A stretch of DNA of 64,000 nucleotides from Planctomycetota bacterium (GTDB taxonomy: Bacteria; Planctomycetota; Planctomycetia; Planctomycetales; Planctomycetaceae): assembly GCA_016872645.1 (NCBI GenBank), contig VGZH01000001.1:55740-119739 (forward strand). Direction: 5' to 3'. Under the pieces are notes generated by a model that did no database searches, had not been told where the DNA came from, and saw nothing but the letters and a program-made list of their open reading frames with translations. Both the position numbers and the translations under genes were made by a program. How positions within the stretch are numbered: position 1 is the stretch's first letter; each line of letters starts with the position of its first letter. This document shows positions 46,276 to 53,881 of this stretch, in pieces.

Positions 46276-46341
46276 GTGCAAAGTGAAGAGTCTTTCCAAG
46301 GGTCATTTTGCACTTTGCGGTCTGCACTCCTCACTTTGCAC
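46276..46341. repeat. Inverted repeat built of heptanucleotide units
   Basis: GTGCAAA-GTGAAGA at 46276-46289 faces five consecutive 7-base units at 46307-46341: TTTGCAC, TTTGCGG, TCTGCAC, TCCTCAC, TTTGCAC. The outer arms pair over about 15 bases. It lies between the convergent sulfatase and MBL genes, where it may also end transcription. Confidence 0.75.
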
Positions 46342-46362
46342 TGGGCGGCCTCATCTCCAGTC

Positions 46363-47211
46363 TCACAATTTTGCTAACGCCTCGATCACGGCGAAGTCTC
46401 GCTTGTCATCGCGGCGCAGCTTCGCCGCCGCGTGATCGGGATCGTGATCGCATAAGGCCCACCAGCCACGATCGACGCACGTTCCCAGAACTTCCGGCTT
46501 GATGCGTCGCAGCTTCAGCAATTCGAGGTCGTAGGCGATGCACCACAGCGACGGCAGATGTCGAAATGTCGGGCAGATGTCCCCCAGATAGATTGCTCCC
46601 TCGCCACCACTCTTGATGACGATCGCTTGATGAGCCTCCGTGTGACCGCCAGTGACCCAGGCTCGCAGGCCGGGGACGATCTCGACGTTGCCGTCGATCA
46701 ACCGCAACTGCCCGCAGTCCTTGAGTGGTAGGAAGTTCGGCTGATGGTACGCGGCACGGAGTTCCGGGTATTCGGCCGTCGCCGTCACCCATTCGTGACG
46801 CTGCACGACGTAGCTCGCATTCGGAAACGTCGGCACCGCTCGGCCCGACTCATCGAACCGAGTCGCCCCCCCCGCGTGATCGAAATGCAGATGCGACAGC
46901 ACGACGACATCAATGTCACTCACGGTCAGGCCAACTGCGGTGAGACTCTCGACCAGCGGTTCCCCCGGCTCGGCGGAAAAATTTCCGCGCTCTTTTTCGG
47001 TCAGCTTTGAGCCGTAGCCGGTGTCGATAAGCACGTTCTCGCGGCCAGTTTGCACCAGCACGCAGCTGGTTCGCTGCAAGATGCGGCTCTTGTCGTCAAC
47101 CGAGATGCACCGCGTCCAGACGGTTCGCGGCACGACGCCGAACATCGATCCGCCGTCGATCCAATAATTGCCGCCGGAGATCGTCCGCAATTCAAAATCA
47201 CCGAGCTTCAT
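46363..47211 (-). CDS. MBL-fold metallo-hydrolase
   Basis: 282 residues from ATG 47211 with AGGA upstream. The metal-binding pattern of the metallo-beta-lactamase superfamily is complete: VVLSHLHFDHAGGATRF (HxHxDH), VTGGHTEAHQAIV and YLGDICPTFRHLP. It opens with ELRTISGGNYWIDGGSMFGV, as in quorum-lactonase-like or PNPKase-type hydrolases. Substrate unknown. It diverges from the flavoprotein gene at 47385. Confidence 0.88.
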   Translation of the reverse strand: MKLGDFELRTISGGNYWIDGGSMFGVVPRTVWTRCISVDDKSRILQRTSCVLVQTGRENVLIDTGYGSKLTEKERGNFSAEPGEPLVESLTAVGLTVSDIDVVVLSHLHFDHAGGATRFDESGRAVPTFPNASYVVQRHEWVTATAEYPELRAAYHQPNFLPLKDCGQLRLIDGNVEIVPGLRAWVTGGHTEAHQAIVIKSGGEGAIYLGDICPTFRHLPSLWCIAYDLELLKLRRIKPEVLGTCVDRGWWALCDHDPDHAAAKLRRDDKRDFAVIEALAKL

Positions 47212-47234
47212 CGCTGAATCCTTGGAACATTTCC

Positions 47235-47313
47235 ACGCAAAGTCGCAAAGACGCCAAGCCACGCAAGACCCAGGAAGCACTTGGCGAGTCTTTGCCTCTT
47301 TGCGGCTTTGCGT
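47235..47313. repeat. Inverted repeat with CGCAAAG units between divergent genes
   Basis: The left arm, ACGCAAAGTCGCAAAGA (47235-47251), matches the right arm (47297-47313) at 16 of 17 positions. Each arm is itself a direct repeat of an 8-base unit. It lies between the MBL and flavoprotein starts, where it may influence both. Confidence 0.7.
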
Positions 47314-47384
47314 CAGACTGCAGTCAGACTTTAGCGGTCACGGTTCTCAAAGTCCTCAACTCCACTGGCCAGAATTCCAAATCA

Positions 47385-48926
47385 ATGGCGACGTATTTCA
47401 AGTATAAAACTCCCACCGATGTCGTCGCTGATGCCGAGCGGCTTGGCCTGTCGCACATTGCGATGTCGGATGACTTGTCGGTGATGTTCCAGCCGATCGA
47501 AGTTGGTGGCCGGACAGTCGGCAATCGCTGGGCGATTCAGCCGATGGAAGGCTGCGACGGAACGCTCGACGGTTTGCCCGATGAATTGACATTTCGCCGC
47601 TACGTCCGTTTCGGTTGCGGTGGAGCAAAACTGATCTGGGGCGAGGCGACCGCGATCGCCGACGATGCGCGGATGAACCCACGACAGTTGTGGCTGCACG
47701 CCGGCTCGGCGGCGGCGATCGAAAAGATGCTGGCCGATTGCCGAGCCGCTCATCGCGAGGCATTCGGTCATGACCGCGACCTGCTGCTCGGCCTGCAACT
47801 GACGCACTCCGGCCGGTTCAGTTTTCGCCGACCGCAGTTGGCAACGCACGATCCGATTCTCGATCCGTTGACCCGCGACAAAGCGACCGGGTCGTTCGTC
47901 GATGCTTCGTACCCGCTGCTGACGGACGATGACCTGAAGCGGATCGAAGACCAATACCTCGACACCGCGAAGCTTGCCGAGCAGATCGGCTGCGACTTCG
48001 TGGACATCAAGCAGTGTCACCGGTATCTGCTGTCGGAACTGCTCGCCGCGAAGAACCGTCCCGGGCAGTATGGCGGTTCGCTTGAAAATCGAACCCGGCT
48101 GGTCCGCAACATCATCACTCGGCTTCGAGCCGAATTGCCGACGCTGCTGATCGCTTCGCGTTTCAACGCCTACGACGGCATCCCGTATCGCGGAGCCGGC
48201 GAAGATTTCATCGGCGAACCATGCCCGCACGAATTGCCGCTGGCGACCGCCTTCGGCACCGACCCGCAGGATCACCTGCGAGACGATTTGACCGAATCGC
48301 TGCAACTGGCTCGCTGGTTGCGCGACTGGGGCGTCGGTCTGCTCAACGTGTCGCTTGGCAATCCGTACGCAAACCCGCATCTCGTCCGCCCGGCCGAGTA
48401 TCCACCAGTGGATGGCTACAAGCCCCCCGAACATCCGCTGATCGGTGTCGATCGGCACTTTCGGATTGCTGCTCGCGTTCAGAGCGAATTGGCCGACTCA
48501 AGTAGCCCCGTCGCTCCGCGACAGGATCCGCCGATGGCAGCATCGAAATCTGACTGTTCTGCCACGTCAACTGCGCATACGGTCTTCCCGTCGCGGATTG
48601 ACAGGGCGACGGTGCCGGTTGTCGGCAGTGGCTATAGTTGGCTCCAAGACTTCGTCCCACAAGCCGCCGCCGCCAACGTGTCGCTCGGCCGGGCCGCATT
48701 TGCCGGCCTCGGTCGAGGCACCCTCTCGCAACCAGACTTCGTCAAGCAACTGGCGGACACTGGCCGCCTCGACCGCAAGCGAGTCTGCCGCACGTTTTCG
48801 TACTGCACGAACCTGATGCGGACCAAAAATCACCCGCTTGGCCAATACGCCACAGGCTGCCCCCCCTTCGACAAAGAAGTCTACGGCCCGCTCTGGAAAG
48901 AGGCGGAAGCTAAGCGCTCGAAATAA
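47385..48926 (+). CDS. Old-yellow-enzyme-like NADH:flavin oxidoreductase
   Basis: 513 residues from ATG 47385; earlier frames lie in the repeat. It has the FMN-binding TIM-barrel pattern: GNRWAIQPMEGCDGTLDG, LLLGLQLTHSGRFSFRRPQL, DFVDIKQCHRYLLSELL, NIITRLRAELPTLLIASRFN, and GVGLLNVSLGNPYANPHLV. At the C-terminus GLGRGTLSQPDFVKQLADTG precedes a Cys-containing ending (RVCRTFSYCTNLM). The barrel is longer than usual because of an insert around residues 380-410. It probably reduces an activated C=C bond; substrate unknown. Confidence 0.85.
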   Translation: MATYFKYKTPTDVVADAERLGLSHIAMSDDLSVMFQPIEVGGRTVGNRWAIQPMEGCDGTLDGLPDELTFRRYVRFGCGGAKLIWGEATAIADDARMNPRQLWLHAGSAAAIEKMLADCRAAHREAFGHDRDLLLGLQLTHSGRFSFRRPQLATHDPILDPLTRDKATGSFVDASYPLLTDDDLKRIEDQYLDTAKLAEQIGCDFVDIKQCHRYLLSELLAAKNRPGQYGGSLENRTRLVRNIITRLRAELPTLLIASRFNAYDGIPYRGAGEDFIGEPCPHELPLATAFGTDPQDHLRDDLTESLQLARWLRDWGVGLLNVSLGNPYANPHLVRPAEYPPVDGYKPPEHPLIGVDRHFRIAARVQSELADSSSPVAPRQDPPMAASKSDCSATSTAHTVFPSRIDRATVPVVGSGYSWLQDFVPQAAAANVSLGRAAFAGLGRGTLSQPDFVKQLADTGRLDRKRVCRTFSYCTNLMRTKNHPLGQYATGCPPFDKEVYGPLWKEAEAKRSK

Positions 48927-48951
48927 CCTGGCACTCGCAGACTGATTCGAC

Positions 48952-50124
48952 TCAAGCCGCGTTCGAGCGGACAAGTTTCTCGGTCGGCGCGACTCGCTGA
49001 CAAATCAGTTCGGCAGCGTGTCGGGTGGCTCCGGTTTGGGCGCAGCTGGTGCGGAGGTCGCACATTTCTTTGCGAGCGGCATCGAGGCGGTCGTTGACGC
49101 TCAGCCAGCCGTGCAGGACTTCGGTGAGCGGGGTGAGCAGTTTCTTTTGGCCTCCGACAAAGATGAACTCCGGCATGATCTCACGATCGACGAACAGATT
49201 CGGCAATGAGGCGTACTTCACATTCACGATCATGCGGCCAATGAGGTATGTCGGCCACGGACACCAATAGATCACGGCGGCGGGCTTGCCCCGAGCGAGG
49301 ACTTCCAGGCTGATCGAGCCACTGACCATCAGACAGAACTCGCCCGCTTGGATCACTTCCGGAGTTTTGCCAACGAAGAGATGTACCGGCAAACGACTGC
49401 CGTGAGTCATCAGGTGCGTCGCACAAAAGCGGCGATGCGACTCCTTGTAGCACGCGACCAGAAACCGAGCTTGTGGATGCCGCTCGTTGAGGCGGCGGAT
49501 CGTTTCGACCATCAGCGGGAAGTTGTGCCGCACCTCGCTGTCGCGTGATCCGGGCAGGAGCGCGACGTTGCGATATTTCTTGGAGGACCAGTCCTCGAGG
49601 AACGCTTCGTCGAGCTGATGCTCAGCGACTTCGTCGAAGAACGGATGCCCGACGTAGTCGACTTTCATACCGCGCTCGGCATACCACTCCGGCTCAAAGG
49701 GGAGCACGCAAAGGACATCATCGACCCAGCGCCGAATGCGTTCGACTCGTTTTTCCTTCCAGGCCCAAACCTGCGGTGGCACAAAAAAGATGGTACGCAC
49801 TCCCGCCCGTTTGGCGTACTTGGCGATGAACCAGTTGAACCCGGAAAAGTCGATCATCACGACGGCATCGGGGCGCTCCTGCTCGAAGTAGCGTTTCGCT
49901 TGCCGCACCAGCTTGAAGACTTTCCACAGCAAGGGAATGACGACGAAGATACCCATCACGGCCATGTCAGTCAGTCGAAAATGAATCTCGCAACCGGCTG
50001 CTCGCATCGCTTCGCCGCCGAAGCCGACGCAGCGGATGTCGGGACGACGGCGACGCAACTCACGAATCAGAAACGCAGCGTGTTGATCGCCGCTCGGTTC
50101 ACCGACGGAAAAGAAAATGTGCAT
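48952..50124 (-). CDS. lpxB: Lipid-A-disaccharide synthase
   Basis: 390 residues from ATG 50124; ATG 50145 adds seven residues and has an equally good ribosome site. The GT19 family is clear: MHIFFSVGEPSGDQHAAFLI, VCVGFGGEAMRAAG-type start, VVMIDFSGFNWFIAKYAKRA, PPQVWAWKEKRVERIRR, VGHPFFDEV, VALLPGSRDSEVRHNFPLM and VSGSISLEVLARGKPAAVIY. LpxB joins UDP-diacylglucosamine and lipid X at the inner membrane. Its presence shows an outer membrane with lipid A. Confidence 0.95.
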   Translation of the reverse strand: MHIFFSVGEPSGDQHAAFLIRELRRRRPDIRCVGFGGEAMRAAGCEIHFRLTDMAVMGIFVVIPLLWKVFKLVRQAKRYFEQERPDAVVMIDFSGFNWFIAKYAKRAGVRTIFFVPPQVWAWKEKRVERIRRWVDDVLCVLPFEPEWYAERGMKVDYVGHPFFDEVAEHQLDEAFLEDWSSKKYRNVALLPGSRDSEVRHNFPLMVETIRRLNERHPQARFLVACYKESHRRFCATHLMTHGSRLPVHLFVGKTPEVIQAGEFCLMVSGSISLEVLARGKPAAVIYWCPWPTYLIGRMIVNVKYASLPNLFVDREIMPEFIFVGGQKKLLTPLTEVLHGWLSVNDRLDAARKEMCDLRTSCAQTGATRHAAELICQRVAPTEKLVRSNAA

Positions 50125-50165
50125 CAGCGAGTCCCTTCGCGCCATCTGACCATCCTTAGTCAGCA

Positions 50166-50187
50166 GGTCCGGCCTTCCGGCCTGACC
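50166..50187. repeat. Small palindrome of the GGTCxGGCC-TTCC type
   Basis: GGTCCGGCC (50166-50174), loop TTCC, GGCCTGACC (50179-50187): eight of nine pairs. A second, weaker copy of the motif lies at about 50221-50243 (TCAACCTGGAAAGGCTGACC). The same theme is found inside the giant protein gene at 19929-19948. It lies upstream of lpxB. Confidence 0.55.
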
Positions 50188-50329
50188 CGAATTGGCAAAC
50201 CACGTCAGTTGTTGATCGGCTCAACCTGGAAAGGCTGACCTACGGATGCGGGACACTATTTCCGCGTCGGAAGAGGGTCAAGACGGCTCATCAACAGAGC
50301 CCTCTCTTAGCAAAGAATTCACGAGACGA

Positions 50330-50929
50330 CTACTTCATTGCCGTCAGCGATGACTCTGCCTGCTCGAGGATCTCGCGCAGGCGGCGTGTTCGTGTCGGTT
50401 CGTCGCGCAATTCGGTCGATCGAAACGCAGAGGTCCAGACGACTTTCTTCTCGCGGTAGGCGACAAGCGTGATGCTCGCGGCGGGGTCGATGCTCAAGCT
50501 GTCCCGCTCGCCGAGAGCTTCCGGGCCGACTCCTAGCGGCAGGCTGAGCTGATGATCGAATGAAATCGTTTGCAGATGCGGCGAAACTTTGCTCGGCTCA
50601 TCGCTGAGCATCACGCCAAAGGCACGCAGCCCATCGGCTCGGCGACGGTCCACAAACTCGTCCACGGCTTTGAGGACCGCCGAGGTGCCGGCTTCCAACC
50701 GTCGCAACAGCAACATTACAACTGGCCGATCCCCGTTCCGACAGACGAAACAGACCGAGCGATTCATTTGCTGCCCGGTGATCGCTCGCACAAAAAACGA
50801 TGGCACCTCTTTGCCGGTGGCCGGACCGGAAGTCAGCGGTTTTTGTCCTACCGCCGGGTCCATAGCCAAGGCAAACCCTCGAAGCATCGGGCAGAGTCCG
50901 AAAGCGGCGATGAACTGGCGGCGGTTCAT
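50330..50929 (-). CDS. Exported thioredoxin-like-fold protein with CxxC
   Basis: 199 residues from ATG 50929. The leader (NRRQFIAAFGLCPMLRGFAL) resembles a short Tat or Sec signal. The mature part opens GKEVPSFFVRAITGQQMNRS and continues VCFVCRNGDRPVVMLLLRRL, with a Cys-x-x-Cys pair where a redox site would sit in a thioredoxin fold. The rest shows an alternating alpha/beta pattern (LRAFGVMLSD, ASITLVAYREKKVV). I know similar uncharacterised planctomycete proteins; enzyme activity is not established. A family A inverted repeat lies directly upstream. Confidence 0.68.
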   Translation of the reverse strand: MNRRQFIAAFGLCPMLRGFALAMDPAVGQKPLTSGPATGKEVPSFFVRAITGQQMNRSVCFVCRNGDRPVVMLLLRRLEAGTSAVLKAVDEFVDRRRADGLRAFGVMLSDEPSKVSPHLQTISFDHQLSLPLGVGPEALGERDSLSIDPAASITLVAYREKKVVWTSAFRSTELRDEPTRTRRLREILEQAESSLTAMK

Positions 50930-50945
50930 GGTTGGGCCTGACTTT

Positions 50946-51080
50946 GGAGTACGGCGAGTCATCGCCGCTTTCAATGGCGGCTGTGCCGCTTTCTTTCATT
51001 CGACAAATTGATTCTCAAGATTCAACTCAAAGAAAGCGGCTTCGCCGCAAATCCAAAGCGGCGATGACTCGCCGCACTCC
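50946..51080. repeat. 135-bp inverted-repeat element (family A)
   Basis: Arms of 26 bases (50946-50971 and 51055-51080) match at 25 positions. The outer part GGAGTACGGCGAGTCATC resembles the element at 42475-42599, and the interior shares AAAGCGGCTTCGCCGC with it. It fills the gap between the thioredoxin-like and aminotransferase genes. Confidence 0.85.
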
Positions 51081-51085
51081 ATAAG

Positions 51086-52276
51086 TCACAAAACCGACAC
51101 AATGGCATCGCACAGGCGATCCATCGAGGCGGCGTTCATTCCGGCAACGTTGATGCGGCCGTCTCGCACGAAATAAATCCCGTGCTTTTCGCGGAGAGCA
51201 TCAACGGGCTCGGGCTTCAGGCCAGAGAACGAAAACATTCCGGTTTGTTGCGTGATGAAAGACCAATCCCGACCGGTGTTCCGGCTGGACATCGTCTTCT
51301 GAAACAGCAATCTCATGCCATTGATTCGGTCGCGCATCGCGGCCAGTTCGGCATCCCATTGCTGCCGCAGCGCGGGATCAGCGAGCACCGTCGCGACGAT
51401 TGCTCCGCCATGCGAAGGCGGGTTCGAGTAATTCGTACGGATGCAGGTCTTGATCTGACTGAGTGCCGTTTCGGCTGCCGCAGCATCCTTCGCGACGAGC
51501 GTCAGTGCACCGACTCGCTCATTGTACAAACCAAAGTTTTTCGAGAACGAACTGGCAACGAGCAACTCTGCGTTCAGTCGAGCGAGGGCAAGCAATCCAG
51601 CCGCGTCTTCCTTCAGGCCTCGGCCAAAGCCTTGGTACGCGAAGTCGAGCAGCGGCAGAGCACCACGCTCAGCCAGCACGTCGGCGACCTGAGCCCACTG
51701 CGCCGGAGTCGGGTCGACGCCACTGGGATTGTGGCAGCAGCCGTGCAGGCAGACGACATCGCCGGTCGCGACGGTTTTCAACGTTGACAGCAGGCCCTCG
51801 AAGTCGAGGCCGTTCTTCGCCGCATCGAAGTACGGATAGCTGGCAACATTCAGTCCCGCCGACTTGAAGATCCCTTGGTGGTTCGGCCAAGTTGGTGTGC
51901 TGAACCAGACGGTCGCGGTTGGGAAAAGCTTCTTGATGAAGTCGGCGGCGACTCGCAGCGCACCGGTTCCGCCGGGGCATTGAGCGGTACAGGCTCGGCC
52001 CGACTTCACGATTTCGTGATCGACCCCGAACATCAACTCGCGCACCGCGCGGCCGTATTCGGGAGAGCCTTCGATGCTGAGGTACGTCTTCGTCGCTTCA
52101 CCTTCGAGCAGCCGGCGTTCCGCTTCCTTCACGCATTTCAAAACCGGTGTGCGGCCTTGGTCGTCTTTGAAAACACCGACGCTGAGATTCACCTTGTCGG
52201 GTCGCGGATCCTTCTTAAATGCTTCGGTCAAGCCGAGGATCGCATCAGGCGGGGCAGCAGTCACTTTCTCGAACAT
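51086..52276 (-). CDS. Aspartate/aromatic aminotransferase (class I)
   Basis: 396 residues from ATG 52276, the standard AspC/TyrB length. Class Ib-type signatures: PDAILGLTEAFKKDPRPDKV and VNLSVGVFKDDQGRTPVL at the start, CLHGCCHNPSGVDPTPAQW, the PLP-binding lysine in SFSKNFGLYNERVGALTL, and IRTNYSNPPSHGGAIV with a substrate-binding Arg nearby. It exchanges amino groups between aspartate (or aromatic amino acids) and 2-oxoglutarate in the cytosol. aspC-type activity is most likely, though specificity cannot be read from sequence. Confidence 0.93.
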   Translation of the reverse strand: MFEKVTAAPPDAILGLTEAFKKDPRPDKVNLSVGVFKDDQGRTPVLKCVKEAERRLLEGEATKTYLSIEGSPEYGRAVRELMFGVDHEIVKSGRACTAQCPGGTGALRVAADFIKKLFPTATVWFSTPTWPNHQGIFKSAGLNVASYPYFDAAKNGLDFEGLLSTLKTVATGDVVCLHGCCHNPSGVDPTPAQWAQVADVLAERGALPLLDFAYQGFGRGLKEDAAGLLALARLNAELLVASSFSKNFGLYNERVGALTLVAKDAAAAETALSQIKTCIRTNYSNPPSHGGAIVATVLADPALRQQWDAELAAMRDRINGMRLLFQKTMSSRNTGRDWSFITQQTGMFSFSGLKPEPVDALREKHGIYFVRDGRINVAGMNAASMDRLCDAIVSVL

Positions 52277-52844
52277 CAAACAACCTTCTGTGAGAGGTAG
52301 CAACACGCAGTTCGCGTGTTTCGGAAAACATCGGCACAGGCCAGCCACCTGTGCCCATCAATCGTAGGCGGAGGATTCTCGCGCAGAGTCGTGGCGACGG
52401 GAAGCATCGAATGTCGATCGTTCAACAGAATGTTCGACGTGATAGAGTCGGTCACTTGAGTGTCTCGCCGGCGCTTTGCGTTGGGCCGAGATGAGACACG
52501 AATTGAGACGTACAAAAAATCGCAACTGCCGGAACAGTTCTCATGGCCGTAAGCGCTTTACGTCGACAACTTATGGCCGTCCAAAACAGGTCTGCGTTTA
52601 TAACGCGTTCCTTAAAAACTTATCCAGAAAGACGATAGGATTTACGATGTTTTCTCAGAGACGTACAAGTCGCAAGCAGATTGACGAACCCAAGTGCTCG
52701 ACCGACTTCCGACTTGTCACCAAAGTTAAGTCATCAGTCGGGATCGACGGATCAACCGAGTGATTCCTGAATGTCGCCCCTCAAATCCGGTTGCCAGAGG
52801 GCCGACGAACGACCTCGGCACCCGTCTCAAAGGAGTATGTGACT
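52277..52844. other. Intergenic region upstream of the mini-gene
   Basis: About 570 bases with no recognised protein. A frame at 52476-52763 has an Arg/Lys-rich product and no clear ribosome site. The region probably holds the 5' leader and promoter of the short gene at 52845, but I find no convincing -35/-10 pair. Confidence 0.5.
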
Positions 52845-52883
52845 ATGGCTGCTGCAAAGAAGACCGCGAAGAAGAGCAAGTAA
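52845..52883 (+). CDS. 12-residue Lys/Ala-rich peptide, candidate mini-gene
   Basis: ATG 52845 to TAA 52881-52883 encodes MAAAKKTAKKSK. AAGGAG at 52830-52835 stands nine bases upstream, a near-ideal ribosome site, and a strong terminator follows 27 bases after the stop. The peptide looks like the start of the Lys/Ala-rich histone-H1-like tails known in bacteria, cut to 12 residues. It may be a real small DNA- or RNA-binding peptide, a truncated relic, or the coding mark of a regulatory RNA. Sequence alone cannot decide. Confidence 0.45.
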   Translation: MAAAKKTAKKSK

Positions 52884-52910
52884 CGAATGACCTTGGTCAT
52901 TCAAAAGCCA

Positions 52911-52945
52911 AACAGGCCGAGCAAGTTTTGCTCGGCCTGTTGCTT
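52911..52945 (+). terminator. Strong hairpin terminator after the mini-gene
   Basis: AACAGGCCGAGCAA (52911-52924) pairs perfectly over 14 bases with TTGCTCGGCCTGTT (52928-52941) across a three-base loop, followed by GCTTT. It ends the short transcript of the mini-gene, and read on the other strand it may also serve the opposite side. Confidence 0.7.
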
Positions 52946-52976
52946 TGGGTATGTGAAGAACTGAAGTCAAAGCCCT

Positions 52977-53810
52977 TCAATCACACAGCCCGTAGCGGAC
53001 AATGCAGTAGAGCGCTTTGAATCCGTCTCGCCAACCGATCTTTTTTCCCTGATCGTAGGTCCGGCCGGAGTAGCTGATCGACATTTCGAAGACTCGGAAG
53101 CGATGTCGAGCGACCTTCGCAGTGATTTCCGGCTCGATACCGAATCGCTCCTGCTGCAACGTCGGCCCGATCTTCTCAATGACTTCGCGCGTGAAGACCT
53201 TGTAGCAAGTCTCCATATCGGTCAGATTCAAATTGGTGAAGCAGTTTGACAGAGTCGTCAGAAATTTATTGCCGAGGTAATGCCAGTAGTACAACACTCG
53301 GTGCGGTTGGTCTCCGAGAAACCGGCTGCCGAAGACCACGTCCGCTTTTCCGTCGACGATCGGTCCCAGCAGGCGCGGATACTCCGACGGATCGTATTCT
53401 AGATCCGCGTCTTGAATGATGAGTACATCGCCGCTTGCTGCTTGCAGTCCGGTGCGAACGGCCGCTCCTTTGCCGCGATTCTTTTCGTGAAAGACGAATT
53501 GGAACTTGTTCCATGGATCGACGGGGGCGGATTGCTGCTCGGTTTGAAACTGCTGCAACTGGTCACGAGTTCCATCTCGGCTGCAATCATCGACCATGAC
53601 GATCTCTTTGCGCAGCGGCACGGCCCGCACGCGGTCGACCAAATCTCGCCAGTGATCCTTCTCGTTGTAGATCGGGATCACGACCGACAGCACCCATTCC
53701 GGCGGGATGACAAACAATCCCAACTGCCGGCACGCGGCCTCTCCCAGCGTCTCTTTCAGCCGAGCGAACCATTGAGGAGTATGTGGGATCAGCGACAGCG
53801 ATTCGGACAT
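52977..53810 (-). CDS. Family 2 glycosyltransferase (dolichyl-phosphate-mannose-synthase-like)
   Basis: 277 residues with AGGAG upstream of ATG 53810. The GT-A fold is clear: [55 protein letters not shown], and the metal motif [14 protein letters not shown]. The second half has [20 protein letters not shown] and [13 protein letters not shown], typical of the DPM1/GtrB-like group that charges polyprenyl phosphate with a sugar. There are no membrane helices, so it is probably cytosolic, acting at the membrane. No partner flippase or acceptor gene is in view. Confidence 0.9.
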   Translation of the reverse strand: MSESLSLIPHTPQWFARLKETLGEAACRQLGLFVIPPEWVLSVVIPIYNEKDHWRDLVDRVRAVPLRKEIVMVDDCSRDGTRDQLQQFQTEQQSAPVDPWNKFQFVFHEKNRGKGAAVRTGLQAASGDVLIIQDADLEYDPSEYPRLLGPIVDGKADVVFGSRFLGDQPHRVLYYWHYLGNKFLTTLSNCFTNLNLTDMETCYKVFTREVIEKIGPTLQQERFGIEPEITAKVARHRFRVFEMSISYSGRTYDQGKKIGWRDGFKALYCIVRYGLCD

Positions 53811-53881
53811 GCGAACTCCTGAAAAATGCAGTCGGAGTCTAGCAGTTCGTGGTGAATGCGTCTCGCATTCGTCGGTCGCGC

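Noticed and set aside
52476..52763. 95-codon basic frame
   Set aside because: Arg/Lys-rich composition without motif, signal or ribosome site; treated as intergenic.
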